A DNA stretch of 64,000 nucleotides, taken from contig CAJNDS010000009.1 in NCBI GenBank assembly GCA_905221605.1, forward strand, positions 121,001 through 185,000, written 5' to 3'. Position numbers and translations under genes: made by a program. Position 1 is the stretch's first letter. Every line of letters starts with the position of its first letter. The DNA is from Symbiodinium natans. Lineage: Eukaryota > Sar > Dinophyceae > Suessiales > Symbiodiniaceae. The notes beneath the pieces are model-generated. The model saw only the letters and a program-made list of their open reading frames with translations, was not told the origin of the DNA and did no database searches. Positions 10,032 through 20,829 of the stretch are shown here, one piece after another.

Positions 10032-10093
10032 GTACGCAGGTGTTTTCAAGCCAGTCACTCAACACCTGTTGGGTTTCACGGCTTCATTCTAAT

Positions 10094-10197
10094 CTACTAT
10101 TTGCTTAAGAACCCCCAAAAACGAAAACAAGCATTTTTCCATTGCCCTTATAAGTTTTTTTTTTTGGGGGGGGGGGTTCTTAAGCAATTGGTAGTAG
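10094..10197. mobile_element. TIR element M2 with 4-bp duplication TAAT
   Basis: CTACTATTTGCTTAAGAACC / GGTTCTTAAGCAATTGGTAG ends, flanked by TAAT at 10090-10093 and 10198-10201. The centre has a T run followed by a G run. Confidence 0.5.
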
Positions 10198-10201
10198 TAA
10201 T

Positions 10202-10790
10202 TGTTTGCCACGCCCCGCTGTCAAGGGCTGCGAGCATGACTCAATGACTGTCGGTAACTGAAAGTGTAGGGTTAGGGTTTAGGGTTTCTTTCAGAGCTAA
10301 TTAGGTTACGCGGTCGGTGTCATCGCCATCGCTGTGCAGCGCTGCAAACTCTTTAACAGCAAGTCCTCGAGAACATTCGAGAACTTCGAGAACTCTTTGA
10401 AACTATCTCAAGGGCTTTATTCGCTAACGTTGAGTGCAGTTCGTCCTGAATTGCTATCTCTGTCTCAAGAAGCTGTGATGACGCTCGCCCCCCGGTGAAG
10501 CAACTACTTCGGATTGCAGCTGGAACTTGACACTAGGATCTACTTTCTGCTGTGCTCCGCGACAAATTTAACCGCGTGCATAGCGACAGTTTCCGGGAGC
10601 TCCAGGTCCAACGTTAGAAACCTCCAAGCATTTTAGAGTTCGCCCGGATACAAAAAGATCTTGCTCAGATATGAGCCACCCACACAAGCGCGGTGTCTGC
10701 TATGGTTGTTGGGACCCTACAACTGGTGAGATGGCAGGCAAAACCTGCTAATGATCTCAGCCACGCTGGGTGCCAGGCTTTGGCCCCCTT
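10202..10790. other. Unique intergenic sequence
   Basis: Apart from a short telomere-type run at 10264-10287, no repeats, long ORF or RNA gene recognised. TTCGAGAACTTCGAGAACTC at 10376-10395 is a small tandem repeat. Confidence 0.5.
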
Positions 10791-13083
10791 CTCCTGAACC
10801 CTAAACCCTAAAACCTAAATCCTAAACCCTAAATCCTAAACCCTAAAACCTAAAACCTAAAGTTGGGGGTTCTGACATTCTAGTTGGGGGGTTCACCGGG
10901 TTTTTTACTGTTTGGGTCCCCAGTGTATGCCTGAAGCGAGGGCCGCCATGTCGCTCAGCGATTTTCCCAACTTCAGAACCTAGCATTTCCTCGAGTCGAT
11001 ACGAGTTTCTGGGTAGGCTCTTGGGGCATTTTATGATGTACATGTCACCGTATTTGGTTCAAGAGGAATGATGCTCAGAAGTATTTCCAGAGGGCTCTAA
11101 GGGGCCAACCTACGTTTGGCTTTCCCAGCATGAGCCCCACGGTGCAGACACCAGGCGGGTGGCAAAAAAACAAGCAAGCGCCTTCAAAGAGCCAGTGCTT
11201 GGAAGACCTGTTGACTTTAGTTAGCAGGGTAAGTAAGGTGGGTTTATGGGGACAAAGTAGACAAACGAAGACCAAGGAGCTTCCAAGTAAGGGTTTCGGT
11301 TGTTGGTGGGGTCTTGTGCGATAGCGACTCTTGCTGCTGCCAGTTGGGCACTGTGCTTAGGGTTTGTAGGTTTAGGATTTGATTTAAATCCCTGAAACAG
11401 AAACTGGGCGCCTTCTGATTTGTAGGGTTGAGTTTGGGGTTTAGGGTTTAGGATTTAATAGGGATTGTCATAGGGGGTACTATAATCCCTATTAAGAGAA
11501 ACCAAATGAGATGGGGTTCCCTAACAAGAACCCGAAACCCGAAACCGCAGCTCTGAAGAGCTCACTTTCTTGCCTTCGTGCCCTAAACCCTAAGCCCAGA
11601 ACCCTAAACCCTAGCCCTAAACCCTAAACCCTCAACCCTAAACCCTAAACACTTGCTTTGGAGTTCACTGCGAGGCCTACCACCTCCGCGCAAAGTCGTT
11701 TGCAATGGCAATCAAGTGCCAGTGCCCCGGATCGCTGCCGGGTCTTTTGTTTCCATGTGGCGTCTCCAAAACCCCTAGACCCTGAACCCTAAACCCCTAA
11801 ACAGGGGGTTTAGGGTTTAGGGGGTAGGGTTTAGGGCCCCTAAACCCTAAACCCTAAACCCTAAACCCTAAACCCTAAACCCTAAACCCTAAACCCTAAA
11901 CCCTAAACCCTAAACCCCTAAGCCCTAAACCCTAAACCCAAGGCTCTGAAGGCTCACCGAGATTTCGTTGCTTTGCCATCGATTGGCACCCCCAAGGCTT
12001 CACCAACCTGGACGAAAGGCCACTAGGGTTCAGGGTTTAGGGTTTAGGGTTTGGGGTTTGGGGTTTAGGGTTTAGGGTTTAGGGTTTAGGGCCCATGATG
12101 CACTCGTAGGGTTAGGTTGGAACATAATTTTCTTTTTTGGTTACCCCTTAATCCACTGTCTAATCCTTAGAAAGCCAGAGAATCAGGATTTTTTTATTGT
12201 GGAGTTGATGCATGCAAGATTGCGCATGCAATCTTGCAGGTATGTGTTTTTGTAGTAGACGAAAACGCGCAAGCTTGAGCCTAAACCGTAAACCGTAAAC
12301 CCTAAATTAAATGTAAGCTGCCGCTAAGGCTTCGAAAGAGCCATGCTCGTGAAGCAGATGACCTTGGCTGAAGAGGCTTTAGGGTTTAGGGTTTAGGGTT
12401 TAGGGTTTAGGGTTTAGGGTTCCGAAATCTGTGCGCCCACAACGACATGCTGTGGAGCCCAATCACCCCTCAATTCAGGAATGGGCCTTCACTGGTCTAA
12501 ACCCCTAAACCCTAAACCCTAAACCCTAAACCCTAAACCCTAAACCCTAAACCCTAAACCCTAAACCCTAAACCGGGCCTCTTGGGGGGGAGAGGGGGGA
12601 GGGGGGTTTAATGTGCATTGCGAGATAGAAGCTAAAGGGCTCCAGGCCTGGGGCGCAATGTTGAAGTCCCAAGAGCCCCTCACCTTGATTTTCGGGTCGA
12701 TAGGGTGTAGGTTTTAGGGTTCAGGGTTTAGGGGTAGGGTTTAGGGTTTAAACCCTAAACCATAAACCCTAAACCCTAAACCCCTTTTAGGGGTAGGGTT
12801 TAGGATTTGGGGTGTAGGGTGCAAGTTTTGGGGTTCAGGGTTCAGGTGTAGGGTTTAGGGTTTGGGGTTCAGGGTTCAGGGCGCGCCCCTAGGAAGGTAA
12901 GACTTATCATAGCATCCAGGGAAGATTTTGTATTTGGGGTTGGGGAAAGGGGCATGTGCCACTATGCAACAGAGTTTGGGGTCTAAGGTTTAGGGTTGAA
13001 CCGTTTGAAAACCTTCCCCGCAGTGCGAGAAGGTCAGGCCGTCCCCACATCCACAAGAAATTCTCTGGACTATACAGCCACAT
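10791..13083. repeat. Telomere-type mosaic
   Basis: C tracts 10795-10862, 11578-11650, 11771-11800, 11839-11940 and 12498-12573; G tracts 11803-11836, 12026-12090 and 12374-12420; mixed head-to-head tracts 12700-12880. IE-C-like remnant 11022-11100. M1-type palindromic core at 11459-11496 (GGGATTGTCATAGGGGGTAC). No gene recognised. Confidence 0.5.
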
Positions 13084-13198
13084 CCTTCAGTCAATTCTTA
13101 AGAACCCTCCAAACAAATACAACCTTCTTCCTCACAAGGGCGACACCATAGGGATTGCTATCTTTCTATTTTGCGGGGTCTTAAGCAAATTAGTGGTA
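13084..13198. mobile_element. TIR element M2, degenerate copy
   Basis: TTCTTAAGAACCCTCC at the left and GCGGGGTCTTAAGCAAATTA at the right match the M2 family. No clear duplication. Confidence 0.5.
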
Positions 13199-13774
13199 AC
13201 TGCAAGGAACCCTAAACCCTCAACCCTCACCCCCAATGCCAGGACCAGACGGCATCCATGGCGGCAACCTTGTTGGCGCTGGGCGGTCCTTCGCCCAGTG
13301 CCGTCCGGCGCCGGCCTTCGGGTTCACAACTTACACCCTGCGAGGTCCCATTATTTGCAAAGCCCAAACCCTAAACTCTAAACCTTAAACCCTAAACCCT
13401 AAACCCCTCTTAAAGGAGCATCGGGGTCACAGGATAGTATGGGCTTTGAAGGTGCATAAGATGGAGCTTTGCTGCAGAGGGGGTTTTGCAACGATCGTTC
13501 CCCAGAAAACCTATAGTGCTGCGTTGTGATCTGGACCCCAAACCCTAAACCCTAAACCCTACACCCTTCCTCAGATATCAGCTCAAGGAACTTTGCAGGA
13601 GTCTCCACAAAGTCTGGTGGAATCTTGTCAAGCAAACCCTAATCCCTCGGAAGCCAGAGCTCCGAACCCTCAAAAAGCCGCCTGATGCCCCGTGGAATTC
13701 CGATGCCCAGATTCGCGACTCTTGCAGCAGAGCTAATCCCCAAACCTTGCGCAGGGTTTCCTTTCGGGGGGCTA
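13199..13774. other. Intergenic, short telomeric tracts
   Basis: C tracts at 13208-13228, 13366-13406 and 13536-13566; otherwise unique with no recognised gene. Confidence 0.5.
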
Positions 13775-13917
13775 CTTGGAGCTTCATGGTACTCAGTAGC
13801 TAGTTATAACTGTAATTACTTCTAACCCACTTGCAAGCCCCTTAAGTGCCTAATATGATCATAAGTACAGTTAAAAGTACAGTTATAATTAGTTCCTAAG
13901 TGCCATGAACCTCCAAG
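13775..13917. mobile_element. TIR element M8, TA duplication
   Basis: CTTGGAGCTTCATGG ... CCATGAACCTCCAAG between TA (13773-13774) and TA (13918-13919). Several GTACAGTTA / TAACTGTA pairs lie inside. The TA target fits Tc1/mariner-type MITEs. Confidence 0.5.
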
Positions 13918-15050
13918 TATAAGAGAGTTGTAACCAGGGAATAAGGGGGGCATAGGCGGGTATAAGAAGGGTATAAGGGGCGTATGAAAGGGCATACCAA
14001 AAGCCTTGAACCCCAAAGCCCTGGAACCCCCTAAACACCCAACACACGAGCCTAAGCAATTACCCATACTGTAGGCTTATGAATCAGCCTATACCGTTAC
14101 CGTTTGATGATATGCTGCTCAAAAAAGTATCTAAAGAAGCCACCTCAACACTAAACTACCCCCTCCCCCCCTCACAAAACAAGAGTCAAACAGAGAGACC
14201 TACTCGAAAAACATCGACGAGAAGTTCATGCAAGTTATCCAAAGTCTGGCCTTTTCGGGGGGGGGGGGGGGGGGGGGGGTGTCGGGAAGGGGGCGGGGGG
14301 AGGGGGGGAGGGGGTGTCCCTAAACCCTAAACCCTAAACCCCAAACCCTAAACCCTAAACCCTAAACCCTAAACCCTAAACCCTAAACCCTAAACCCTAA
14401 ACCCTAAACCCTAAACCCTAAACCCTAAACCCAACCCTAGACCCTATAAACCCTAAACCCTGTTCCCCAAATAACAGATACAGAGCCGCATATTTCACGG
14501 AACCCTGAGAAGGAACCGAAGTTGAGAAAACCGCCTCTTCGGGTTTAGGGTTTCGGGTTTAGGGTTTCGGGTTTAGGGTTTAGGGTTTAGGGTTTAGGGC
14601 TTAGGGTGTTTGGGTTTAGGGTTTCGTGTTGAGGTGCTCACCTCCAAAGTGGCGCGCCGGTCACCGCAGCTCGCTGTTGGGAGCCCAGATCCGATCTTTT
14701 GCCGGGAAGCCCTCGGTTTAAGGGTTTAGGGTTTAGGGTTGAGGTTTTAGGGGTTAGGGTTGAGGGTTTAGGGTTCAGGGTTGAGGGTGCAGGGTTTCGG
14801 GTTTAGGGTTCAGGGCTGACAGTTTGCAGAGGAAGCAATCGCAGGAGTGCAGCTGCAACCGACGATGTCCGTGTTGGCTGAGGATTGGGCTCTCTGGCTT
14901 TAGGACCCGGAGGAGACCCCAAACCCTAAACCCTAAACCCTAAACTGGAGGCCCTTGTTTCCTTGTTTAGGGTTTAGGGTTTAGGGTTTAGGGTTTAGGG
15001 TTTAGGGATTCCCGAGTCTGCGAGAGAGAGAGAGAGAGGGTTTAGGGATA
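13918..15050. repeat. Telomere-type mosaic with poly-G
   Basis: Poly-G-rich run 14258-14312; clean C tract 14316-14465; G tracts 14540-14625, 14713-14818 (decayed) and 14968-15006; short C tract 14919-14946; (GA)n at 15021-15038. The ATG-started frame at 14079 ends in the poly-G run and is not credible as a gene. Confidence 0.5.
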
Positions 15051-15153
15051 CTAGGACCCTGATTTCCTTTTTTTGGGCTTGGTGTTCCCTTATAATCCCC
15101 TTAAAAACGAAAAAGGGGCACGCTTTCTATTCCTAGGTTACTCCTGGGTCTAG
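15051..15153. mobile_element. Introner-family IE-B copy
   Basis: CTAGGACCCTGATTTCC ... TTCCTAGGTTACTCCTGGG, then TCTAG, shares ends and core (CCCTTATAATCCCCTTAAAA) with RCC1 intron 4. No matching flanking duplication seen. Confidence 0.5.
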
Positions 15154-15207
15154 TTTTTTTGCTGAAGCAGTGCGCGGCTTGGGCTTTAAGGTGTCTTTGG
15201 AGATGTC

Positions 15208-15340
15208 TTGGGATGCCCACCCCTGTTTAGGGTTTAGGGTTTAGCGTTTAGGGCTATACCAGCAGTCCTTAAGAAGGATTATCATTGGGGGGTACAAACA
15301 TCCTTTATGACGGACTGTTAGTATAAGGGGGGACATCCAT
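15208..15340. mobile_element. TIR element M1 with telomeric tract in its left arm
   Basis: The family reads GGGATGTTCCCC..CTA.CAGTCCTTAA. Here TTTAGGG units (15225-15253) separate GGGATGCCCACCCC from CTATACCAGCAGTCC. The right arm GGACTGTTAGTATAAGGGGG is intact. Confidence 0.5.
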
Positions 15341-16042
15341 GTACCCTGAGCCCCACGTTCCCTTAGCTCCAAAGCCTACAGCCAAGCCCTAAACCTCAAC
15401 AACACCCTGAGCCCCCCAAGACCCTTAAGCCCCCTTAGGTTGTTAGGGTTTCGGGTTTAGGGTTTAGGGTTTAGAATTTAGGGTTTAGGGTGTTTGGGTT
15501 TAGGGTTTAGAGCAGGTAGCTGCACACCTTGAGGCTGGGTCAGTCGTACTCAGTAGATGATGTAAGCAAGCAGGTTGAAAACCGCACATTGGGGCCTCGA
15601 AGCGCTGGTCAGGGTGCAGCGCGTACCATGGGACTAGCTTGCGCATGTGCTCCTGCCCCGCACGTTCTCGGGCGCCCGGGCCCATCCCGCCAAGGTTTGC
15701 AGACTGCGGTGGCAACGCTGGAGGAGTGTTAGCCTTAGGGCTGTTCCCGCACTCCCCTATTCAGCACCCTACACCACCCTCCAAAATGCCGTTAAAAAAC
15801 ACCCTCCTGAATAGATGAGCCTAAATACTTTGCGTGACTATCCCGCATAACGTAAAAGAGGCCCCTAAGCCGAAAACGAAATAGACCCCCCAAAAAAGTT
15901 TTCGTTCTTCCTTCCCATGCATGCAGTGGCTCGTAAACCCCGTATCCCAAGTGCCAAGCCCTAAGCCCTCTTTTGTTGCAGGTTTTAGGGTTTGGGGGTT
16001 TCGGGTTTAGGGTTCAGAGTTTGGGGTTTAGGGTTGGAAGGT
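15341..16042. other. Intergenic, telomeric tracts
   Basis: G tracts at 15440-15512 and 15980-16040 (decayed). 15515-15730 is GC-rich and open in two opposed frames, with no family recognised. Confidence 0.5.
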
Positions 16043-16251
16043 TCAGGGCGTGGTTTCTGAAAGGCAAGGAGTGGGTATATCGTACTGGACGTGGGGAAAG
16101 ACACATCCCCGCAGCGCAACATACGTGGCCTAACTGGCAGCCCATGATACAACAGCATGTGCCTTGGATGTTCAATGAGAGCCTGCTGCAGTTGCCTGAT
16201 GAGGTTCGTTTAGTTTGGATAGGTGATGAAGGGGGCAAGTCTGGTCTCTGA
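16043..16251 (+). pseudogene. Possible relic of a CRESS-type Rep helicase domain
   Basis: A frame ending in TGA at 16249 has a pre-helicase Trp-Gln, then a W-x-x-D-E-G-G-K-S segment resembling the P-loop context of Rep proteins from circular single-stranded DNA viruses and plasmids. The match is short, the loop lacks one expected Gly-x-Gly spacing, and the frame stops four residues later. Sequence after the stop shows no further match. Low confidence; it could be chance. Confidence 0.5.
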
Positions 16252-17222
16252 GTCTCCCGGCCCAGCTCTGTAATGAACTTTGGAGATGTCTCAAGTTCGT
16301 TCGGATGAGCTCTTCGGCACTTGTATTCGAGTCAGACTAACGCATGATGTGTATCAGGCTTTTGCGCATGACTTCCAAACGTTGGGGTCGGATCTGTTCA
16401 CTCAACTTGAAATCTTACTACTTCCAGATACTGCTCGGCCGACATGGATAATAAAGTCTTTGGTATCCTGGGGTAGCCACGAGTGCTACATGCAGGGTTG
16501 TGTTTCCTGAGACGTCGAGTGTCAACTTACCCGGCGGGCTGCAAGAGACCTGGTGGAAAAAAAGGGTCCAGGGCGAGCTTGCTGCCGAGGTTGGGTGACG
16601 ACACGGACGAACTGATGCTGGCCTTTTGTCTGCAATGCGTTTTGTGCATGGCTTCGCTTGCATTCTCGTTGCTCGTGGGCCGACCCTAAGCCCGAATTAA
16701 ACCGCGCATTATAAGTCCTACAACCTCCTATTAAACCCTAACACCTCAGCCCTAAGCGGTTTAGGGTTCGGGGTTTAACGAGGCTTTGGGGCTTAGGGCT
16801 CGGGCTTCGGGTTTAGAGTGGTTTTGGGCCCGAAGGCCTACGTCCAAAACTGCAGCTGCAAGCATTTCCTTGCCCTAAACCCTAAACCCTAAACCCTAAA
16901 CCCTAAACCCTAAACCCTAAACGCTCCCTTCTGCTCAGGCGTCGGCCTACCAAGCCTTGGCTGGCTCCTATCGCGTGAAGCGCCGAGCATGTCCTGACTC
17001 CGAGCTGGGGTTTAGGGTTTAGGGTTTGGGGTTTGGGGTTTGGGGTTTGGGGTTTGGGGTTTGGGGTTTAGGGTTTAGGGTTTAGGGTTTAGGGTTTAGG
17101 GTTTGGGGGGGTTTAGGAGTTTTGGGCATTTAGGGGTTTAGGGCTTGGGGGTTTTGGGGTTTGCTGTTGTGCAGGTTGTTTTTTTTCAATATGGGTCAAA
17201 TCCTCCGATTTGTAGTTTCACG
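16252..17222. other. Unique stretch then telomeric tracts
   Basis: 16252-16700 is unique with short frames only. Then C tract 16872-16921 and G tracts 17008-17110, where the variant TTTGGGG is repeated six times (17026-17068). Confidence 0.5.
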
Positions 17223-17230
17223 GGGTGGCC

Positions 17231-17334
17231 ACGAGGGAGGGAGGGGGGGAGGGAGAGAGAGGGAGAGAGAGGGAGAGAGAGGGAGAGAGAGGGAGAGAGA
17301 GGGAGAGAGAGAGGGAGAGAGAGGGAGAGAGAGA
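17231..17334. repeat. (GGGAGAGA)n simple repeat
   Basis: Purine-only microsatellite made of GAGA/GGGA units; open frames crossing it (Arg/Glu- or Ser/Leu-rich) are artefacts of composition. Confidence 0.5.
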
Positions 17335-17753
17335 CTGCGATTTATAGCCCAAATGAGGGCCGCGCGTAGGCGAGAGCAGCAGGATTTCAAAGCAGACACC
17401 AACGCCGCACCTTTAAGAACAAACACCTCCCGCCATCTCAAGTTCTGCCTGAGGCTGCTGGCCAACATGGCCAGGCGTTGCCCGGCACTCAGTTTTTGTT
17501 CGGGGCCCCAAAAGACACACAAACATAAGGATCCTACTTTTGGGGCACAAGGTCCCCTATAGAGGGCATTTTGGAAAACCATGTTTTTGGGGAGGGCAAA
17601 GTCATGCCTGGAGAGCCTACAAAGCCCCTGAGCCCTCAACGCCCAAAAACCCTAAACCCTAATCCCCAAACTTAAGCCCTAAACCCTAGCCCTAAACCCT
17701 AAACCCCAAAACCCCAGAAACCCTAAAACCTTTGCTTGCGCCTTAGGCAGTGC
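17335..17753. other. Unique stretch plus C-strand tract
   Basis: 17335-17640 is unique without a recognised product; a degenerate C tract is at 17646-17730. Confidence 0.5.
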
Positions 17754-17803
17754 TACAACCTCTGCCTCGAGCTACGAGAGGCCAAGCTGGGTCTGGGACC
17801 AAG
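17754..17803 (+). CDS. TPR-like exon fragment (candidate)
   Basis: Reads YNLCLELREAKLGLG, the second-helix style of kinesin-light-chain-type TPRs. A telomeric tract starts 8 bases later. Confidence 0.5.
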
Positions 17804-17809
17804 CATGCT

Positions 17810-18032
17810 TAGGGTTTGGGGTTTAGGGTTTAGGGTTTAGGGTTTAGGGTTTAGGGTTCAGGGTTTAGGGTTTAGGGTTTGGGGTTTAGGGTTTAGGGTT
17901 TAGGGTCTAGGGTTTAGGATTTAGGGTATTCAGGTTTATAGGCTTTAGGTTTTAGGGTCTAGGGTTTAGGGTTTAGGGTATTCAGGTTTATAGGGTTTAG
18001 GTTTTTAAGGTTTCGGGTTTCAGGGCGGGGGG
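17810..18032. repeat. G-strand telomeric tract, partly decayed
   Basis: About 25 TTTAGGG-like units, cleanest on the left. GCATGCT occurs at both borders (17803-17809, 18033-18039), a possible 7-bp duplication. Confidence 0.5.
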
Positions 18033-18179
18033 GCATGCTGGCAGATGTTTTTTTGTTTTTTTTTTGCACACTTTGTACCTTGCTGAACGACATGGTGGGA
18101 AAGCTCTTTAGATGCTGGCGTCGCCCTCAGTCTATGCATCAAAAATCATGGCTTAAGTATCTTAACTACGGGGGAACCT

Positions 18180-18235
18180 GGGGGGAGGGGGGGGGAGGGG
18201 AGGGGGGGGGGGGGGGGGGGGGGGGAGGGGGGGTT
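18180..18235. repeat. Poly-G-rich simple sequence
   Basis: Runs of G broken by single A; copy number is likely to be uncertain in any assembly. Confidence 0.5.
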
Positions 18236-18320
18236 GTCGAGTGCCGGGACCCTGGCGCCCCCTAAACGCCGGTGACTAGACCCGGGATGCCCATTTCAAG
18301 CCAGCCTTCAGACTCTAAAC

Positions 18321-18422
18321 TTGGGATGTTCCGCCTTCTACCAACAGTCCTTAATAAGGATTTTTCATAGCACTTATACTCCCTATTAAGGACTGTTCGT
18401 AAGAAAAGGGTGAGCATCCCAA
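18321..18422. mobile_element. TIR element M1, uninterrupted
   Basis: TTGGGATGTTCCGCC...GAGCATCCCAA with inner AACAGTCCTTAATAAGGA / CCTATTAAGGACTGTT arms: an uninterrupted comparison for the copy at 15208. Confidence 0.5.
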
Positions 18423-18529
18423 CCCAAATCCTGAAAGCCCTATATCAACCCCCCTAGACCTTGAAGCTACTGAACCCAGGGTTCCCTCATGGATGCCGGC
18501 CCTCAGATCAGCCCAACCCCTAAGCCCTG

Positions 18530-18939
18530 CAAAACCTAAAGCCTGAATCCCCTTAAGCCCTAAAAACCCTAGGCCCCGAAACCCTACATCCTCACCCCAA
18601 AACCGCCTAAACCCTAAACCCTAAACCCTACAAACCCTACAAACCCTACAAACCCTACAAACCCTACAAACCCTACAAACCCTACAAGCCCTAAACCCTA
18701 AACCCCCAAAGCCCTAGGCCCAGAGGACCCTCAGCTGATCCCTGTGCTGAACAACCTCGGGGCCCAGGCCACCTTCGTGCGTTTTAGGGTTTAGGGTTGA
18801 GGGTTTAGGGTTTGAGGTTTCGGGTTTGGGGTTTAGGGTTTAGGGTCTCGGGTTTGGGGTTTAGGGTCTAGGGTTAGGGTTTAGGGGTTTGGGGTTGCGT
18901 TGGAGGGTTTACCGGGCTTGTAGGGTTTGCTATGCCTGC
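18530..18939. repeat. Variant and regular telomeric tracts
   Basis: C strand 18600-18700 includes seven ACAAACCCT units (18628-18690). G tracts at 18783-18900. The TPR-like island 18722-18776 is between them. Confidence 0.5.
18722..18776 (+). CDS. TPR-like exon fragment (candidate)
   Basis: EDPQLIPVLNNLGAQATFV has the LNNLG signature that opens TPR helices of kinesin-light-chain type. Confidence 0.5.
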
Positions 18940-19095
18940 GGGTGGTTGCATGGTCCCTGAAAAGGGTCCCTTTGCTTCTTTAAAGGGGTTCTGAAGTATG
19001 GGCCCTTGGGTTTTGTAGGTTTTTGGTTTTTTTGTTCAGGTGTTTCTAAGGGTTCCCCAATCAAGGGCCCATATTCAGGGACCATGTAACTGCCC
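18940..19095. mobile_element. TIR element M3, uninterrupted copy
   Basis: GGTGGTTGCATGGTCCCT ... AGGGACCATGTAACTGCCC, with GGGCCCTTGGG-type inner sequence shared with 1223, 56321 and 63614. Confidence 0.5.
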
Positions 19096-20610
19096 TCAGA
19101 TGACAGGGGCTCAAGGGTTTGTACCGTTTGCAGGGCTCATATGCTCTGCTGGGGTAGTATAGAGGGGGGTAGTAGGGGAACCCATGATACATTCGGCCAG
19201 GGGTCGAGGATTTATAGGGCTTCCTTATAAGGCGGCCTTACTTAGGGTACCCCGAAAAGGTACCCTGATTCAGAGAACTAACCATAAATATTAAACCACG
19301 AATCCACAAAGCAAAGAGCGCAAACGCCCTCACGTCCGGAGTCGTTATCTCAGCCTCAACCCTAAACCTGAAACCCGAAACCCTCACTCAAACCCCCGAC
19401 AGCCAGGGAAGCTCGAAATCGCCAGACGTCCTGGGCGCAGCGTAGGTAATCTACAGAAAGCGCCCCCAAAAAATCTAAAGGTCAACCTTGTTCCCACTGG
19501 CAAGTTCAATTCAGCCTGCAGGAGGTGACCTAACCTCTAACCCCAAGCCCTAAAACCTAAACCCCAAACCCTAAACCCTAAAACCTCAAGCCCACAACCC
19601 ACCCTAAGCCCCAACAGTCCGCTTACAAGTACCGCCCCCTGTCAGAGGCGCAGCAGTTGCTGCGGCACAAAGAGGCCTTTAAGCCCTGGACCCTTTCCTC
19701 CACACCTGGGGCAAACAGCCCTAAAACCCTAAACCCTGAACCCTAAACCAAGCAGGGGATGTTTGAGGTTTGTGGAATCACTGAAGGTAAGTTCTAGAGC
19801 TGAGAGTTTGGGGTTCTGGTGACGCCGGGCCAGGGTTTGCGGAAGCGTTGAATTCCTTGAGTTCGGGAAAGCTTTAGGGAAAAGGGCTTAGGGTTCATAG
19901 GGTCAGGTTCATAGGGTTCTTGGGGTTCATGGGGTTCATAGGCCTCAGAGGGTTCAGAGGGCTCATGGGATTCATAGGGCTTAGGGTTTAGAACGTTTGA
20001 GGCTCAGAGCTTCTAGGCCTTAATACACGTTGTACTTGGAGATGCCGTCAAAGCTGCATCCTTGTTGTCCACCCCCCCGTCCCCCCCGTTCCCTGTGCCA
20101 TGCCATAACCTGTATGACGGTTGCACCTTCCGTGTCCTCAGACAACCACACGAAGCACCATAGTGGGTGGTACCTGAGGAAGATTGAGGGACTACGTGGC
20201 ATACCCGTGTCAGACCCCTAACCCGTGTCAGACCCCTAACCCGTGTCAGACCCCTAACCCAGTAGGAAGCCCCTGTCAGCTGCTATCAGGCACGCGGTAG
20301 CACTGTCGCAAACTACGGATTGCATGTGTAGCTTCACCTGGATCAATATGAGAGCAACGTATGACGAGTTTTGGGTAGCTAGATATACCAGAATAGTATG
20401 GTCTCCACTGATTGCAAAGCTTCCCCGGCTTCCCCTTTCTTGTGCAAAGCGCCCTGACCCTGTGCTAAACTTGCAAAGTCAAAAGAAGCCCCAGGGAAGC
20501 TCACCCCCTCTAACCCTTAACCCTAAACCGTAAACCCTAAACCCTAACCCAAAACCCTCACCCAAATTAGCGAGCTCTTCACGGGCAGGGGTTCAAACGT
20601 CATAGTCGTA
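19096..20610. other. Mostly unique intergenic sequence
   Basis: Short C tracts at 19360-19385, 19540-19590, 19720-19745 and 20515-20560. GGTTCATAG-type decayed repeats at 19890-19980. Three tandem copies of a 19-mer (CCGTGTCAGACCCCTAACC) at 20204-20260. A TPR-like island is at 19622-19690; no other gene recognised. Confidence 0.5.
19622..19690 (+). CDS. TPR-like exon fragment (candidate)
   Basis: YKYRPLSEAQQLLRHKEAFK has helix-turn-helix TPR character. Weaker than the fragments at 20758 and 27470. Confidence 0.5.
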
Positions 20611-20749
20611 CTTGGAGGTTCATGGTACTTGGCAACAAATTGTAACTGTACTTATAACCTAATTAAGTCCCCTAAGTCTAGTTACCGAGGCAAAGAAAAG
20701 GGCTATAAGTACAGAAATATTTCGTTACTAAGTACCATGAAACTTCAAG
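20611..20749. mobile_element. TIR element M8 copy
   Basis: CTTGGAGGTTCATGGTACTT ... AAGTACCATGAAACTTCAAG, preceded by TA. It abuts the TPR-like fragment at 20758, so it may be part of an intron. Confidence 0.5.
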
Positions 20750-20757
20750 TTCCAGCT

Positions 20758-20825
20758 CAGGCCGCAGACTTCTATCGTCGAGCTCTTTCCCTGGAACGGA
20801 AGAGCCTGGGCACGGAGCACGCACC
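20758..20825 (+). CDS. TPR exon fragment, kinesin-light-chain type (candidate)
   Basis: FYRRALSLERKSLGTEH is the best single match to the A.lyrRALai.e..LG.eHP motif. It is followed at once by TTTAGGG repeats. On the same strand as the other TPR islands; splice sites not proven. Confidence 0.5.
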
Positions 20826-20829
20826 TTAC

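Noticed and set aside
17161-17639. Arg/Glu-rich (+) and Ser/Leu-rich (-) ORFs
   Set aside because: Created by the GGGAGAGA microsatellite.
18035-18265. ORF with hydrophobic start and Gly tail
   Set aside because: The Gly tail is translated poly-G; no supporting feature.
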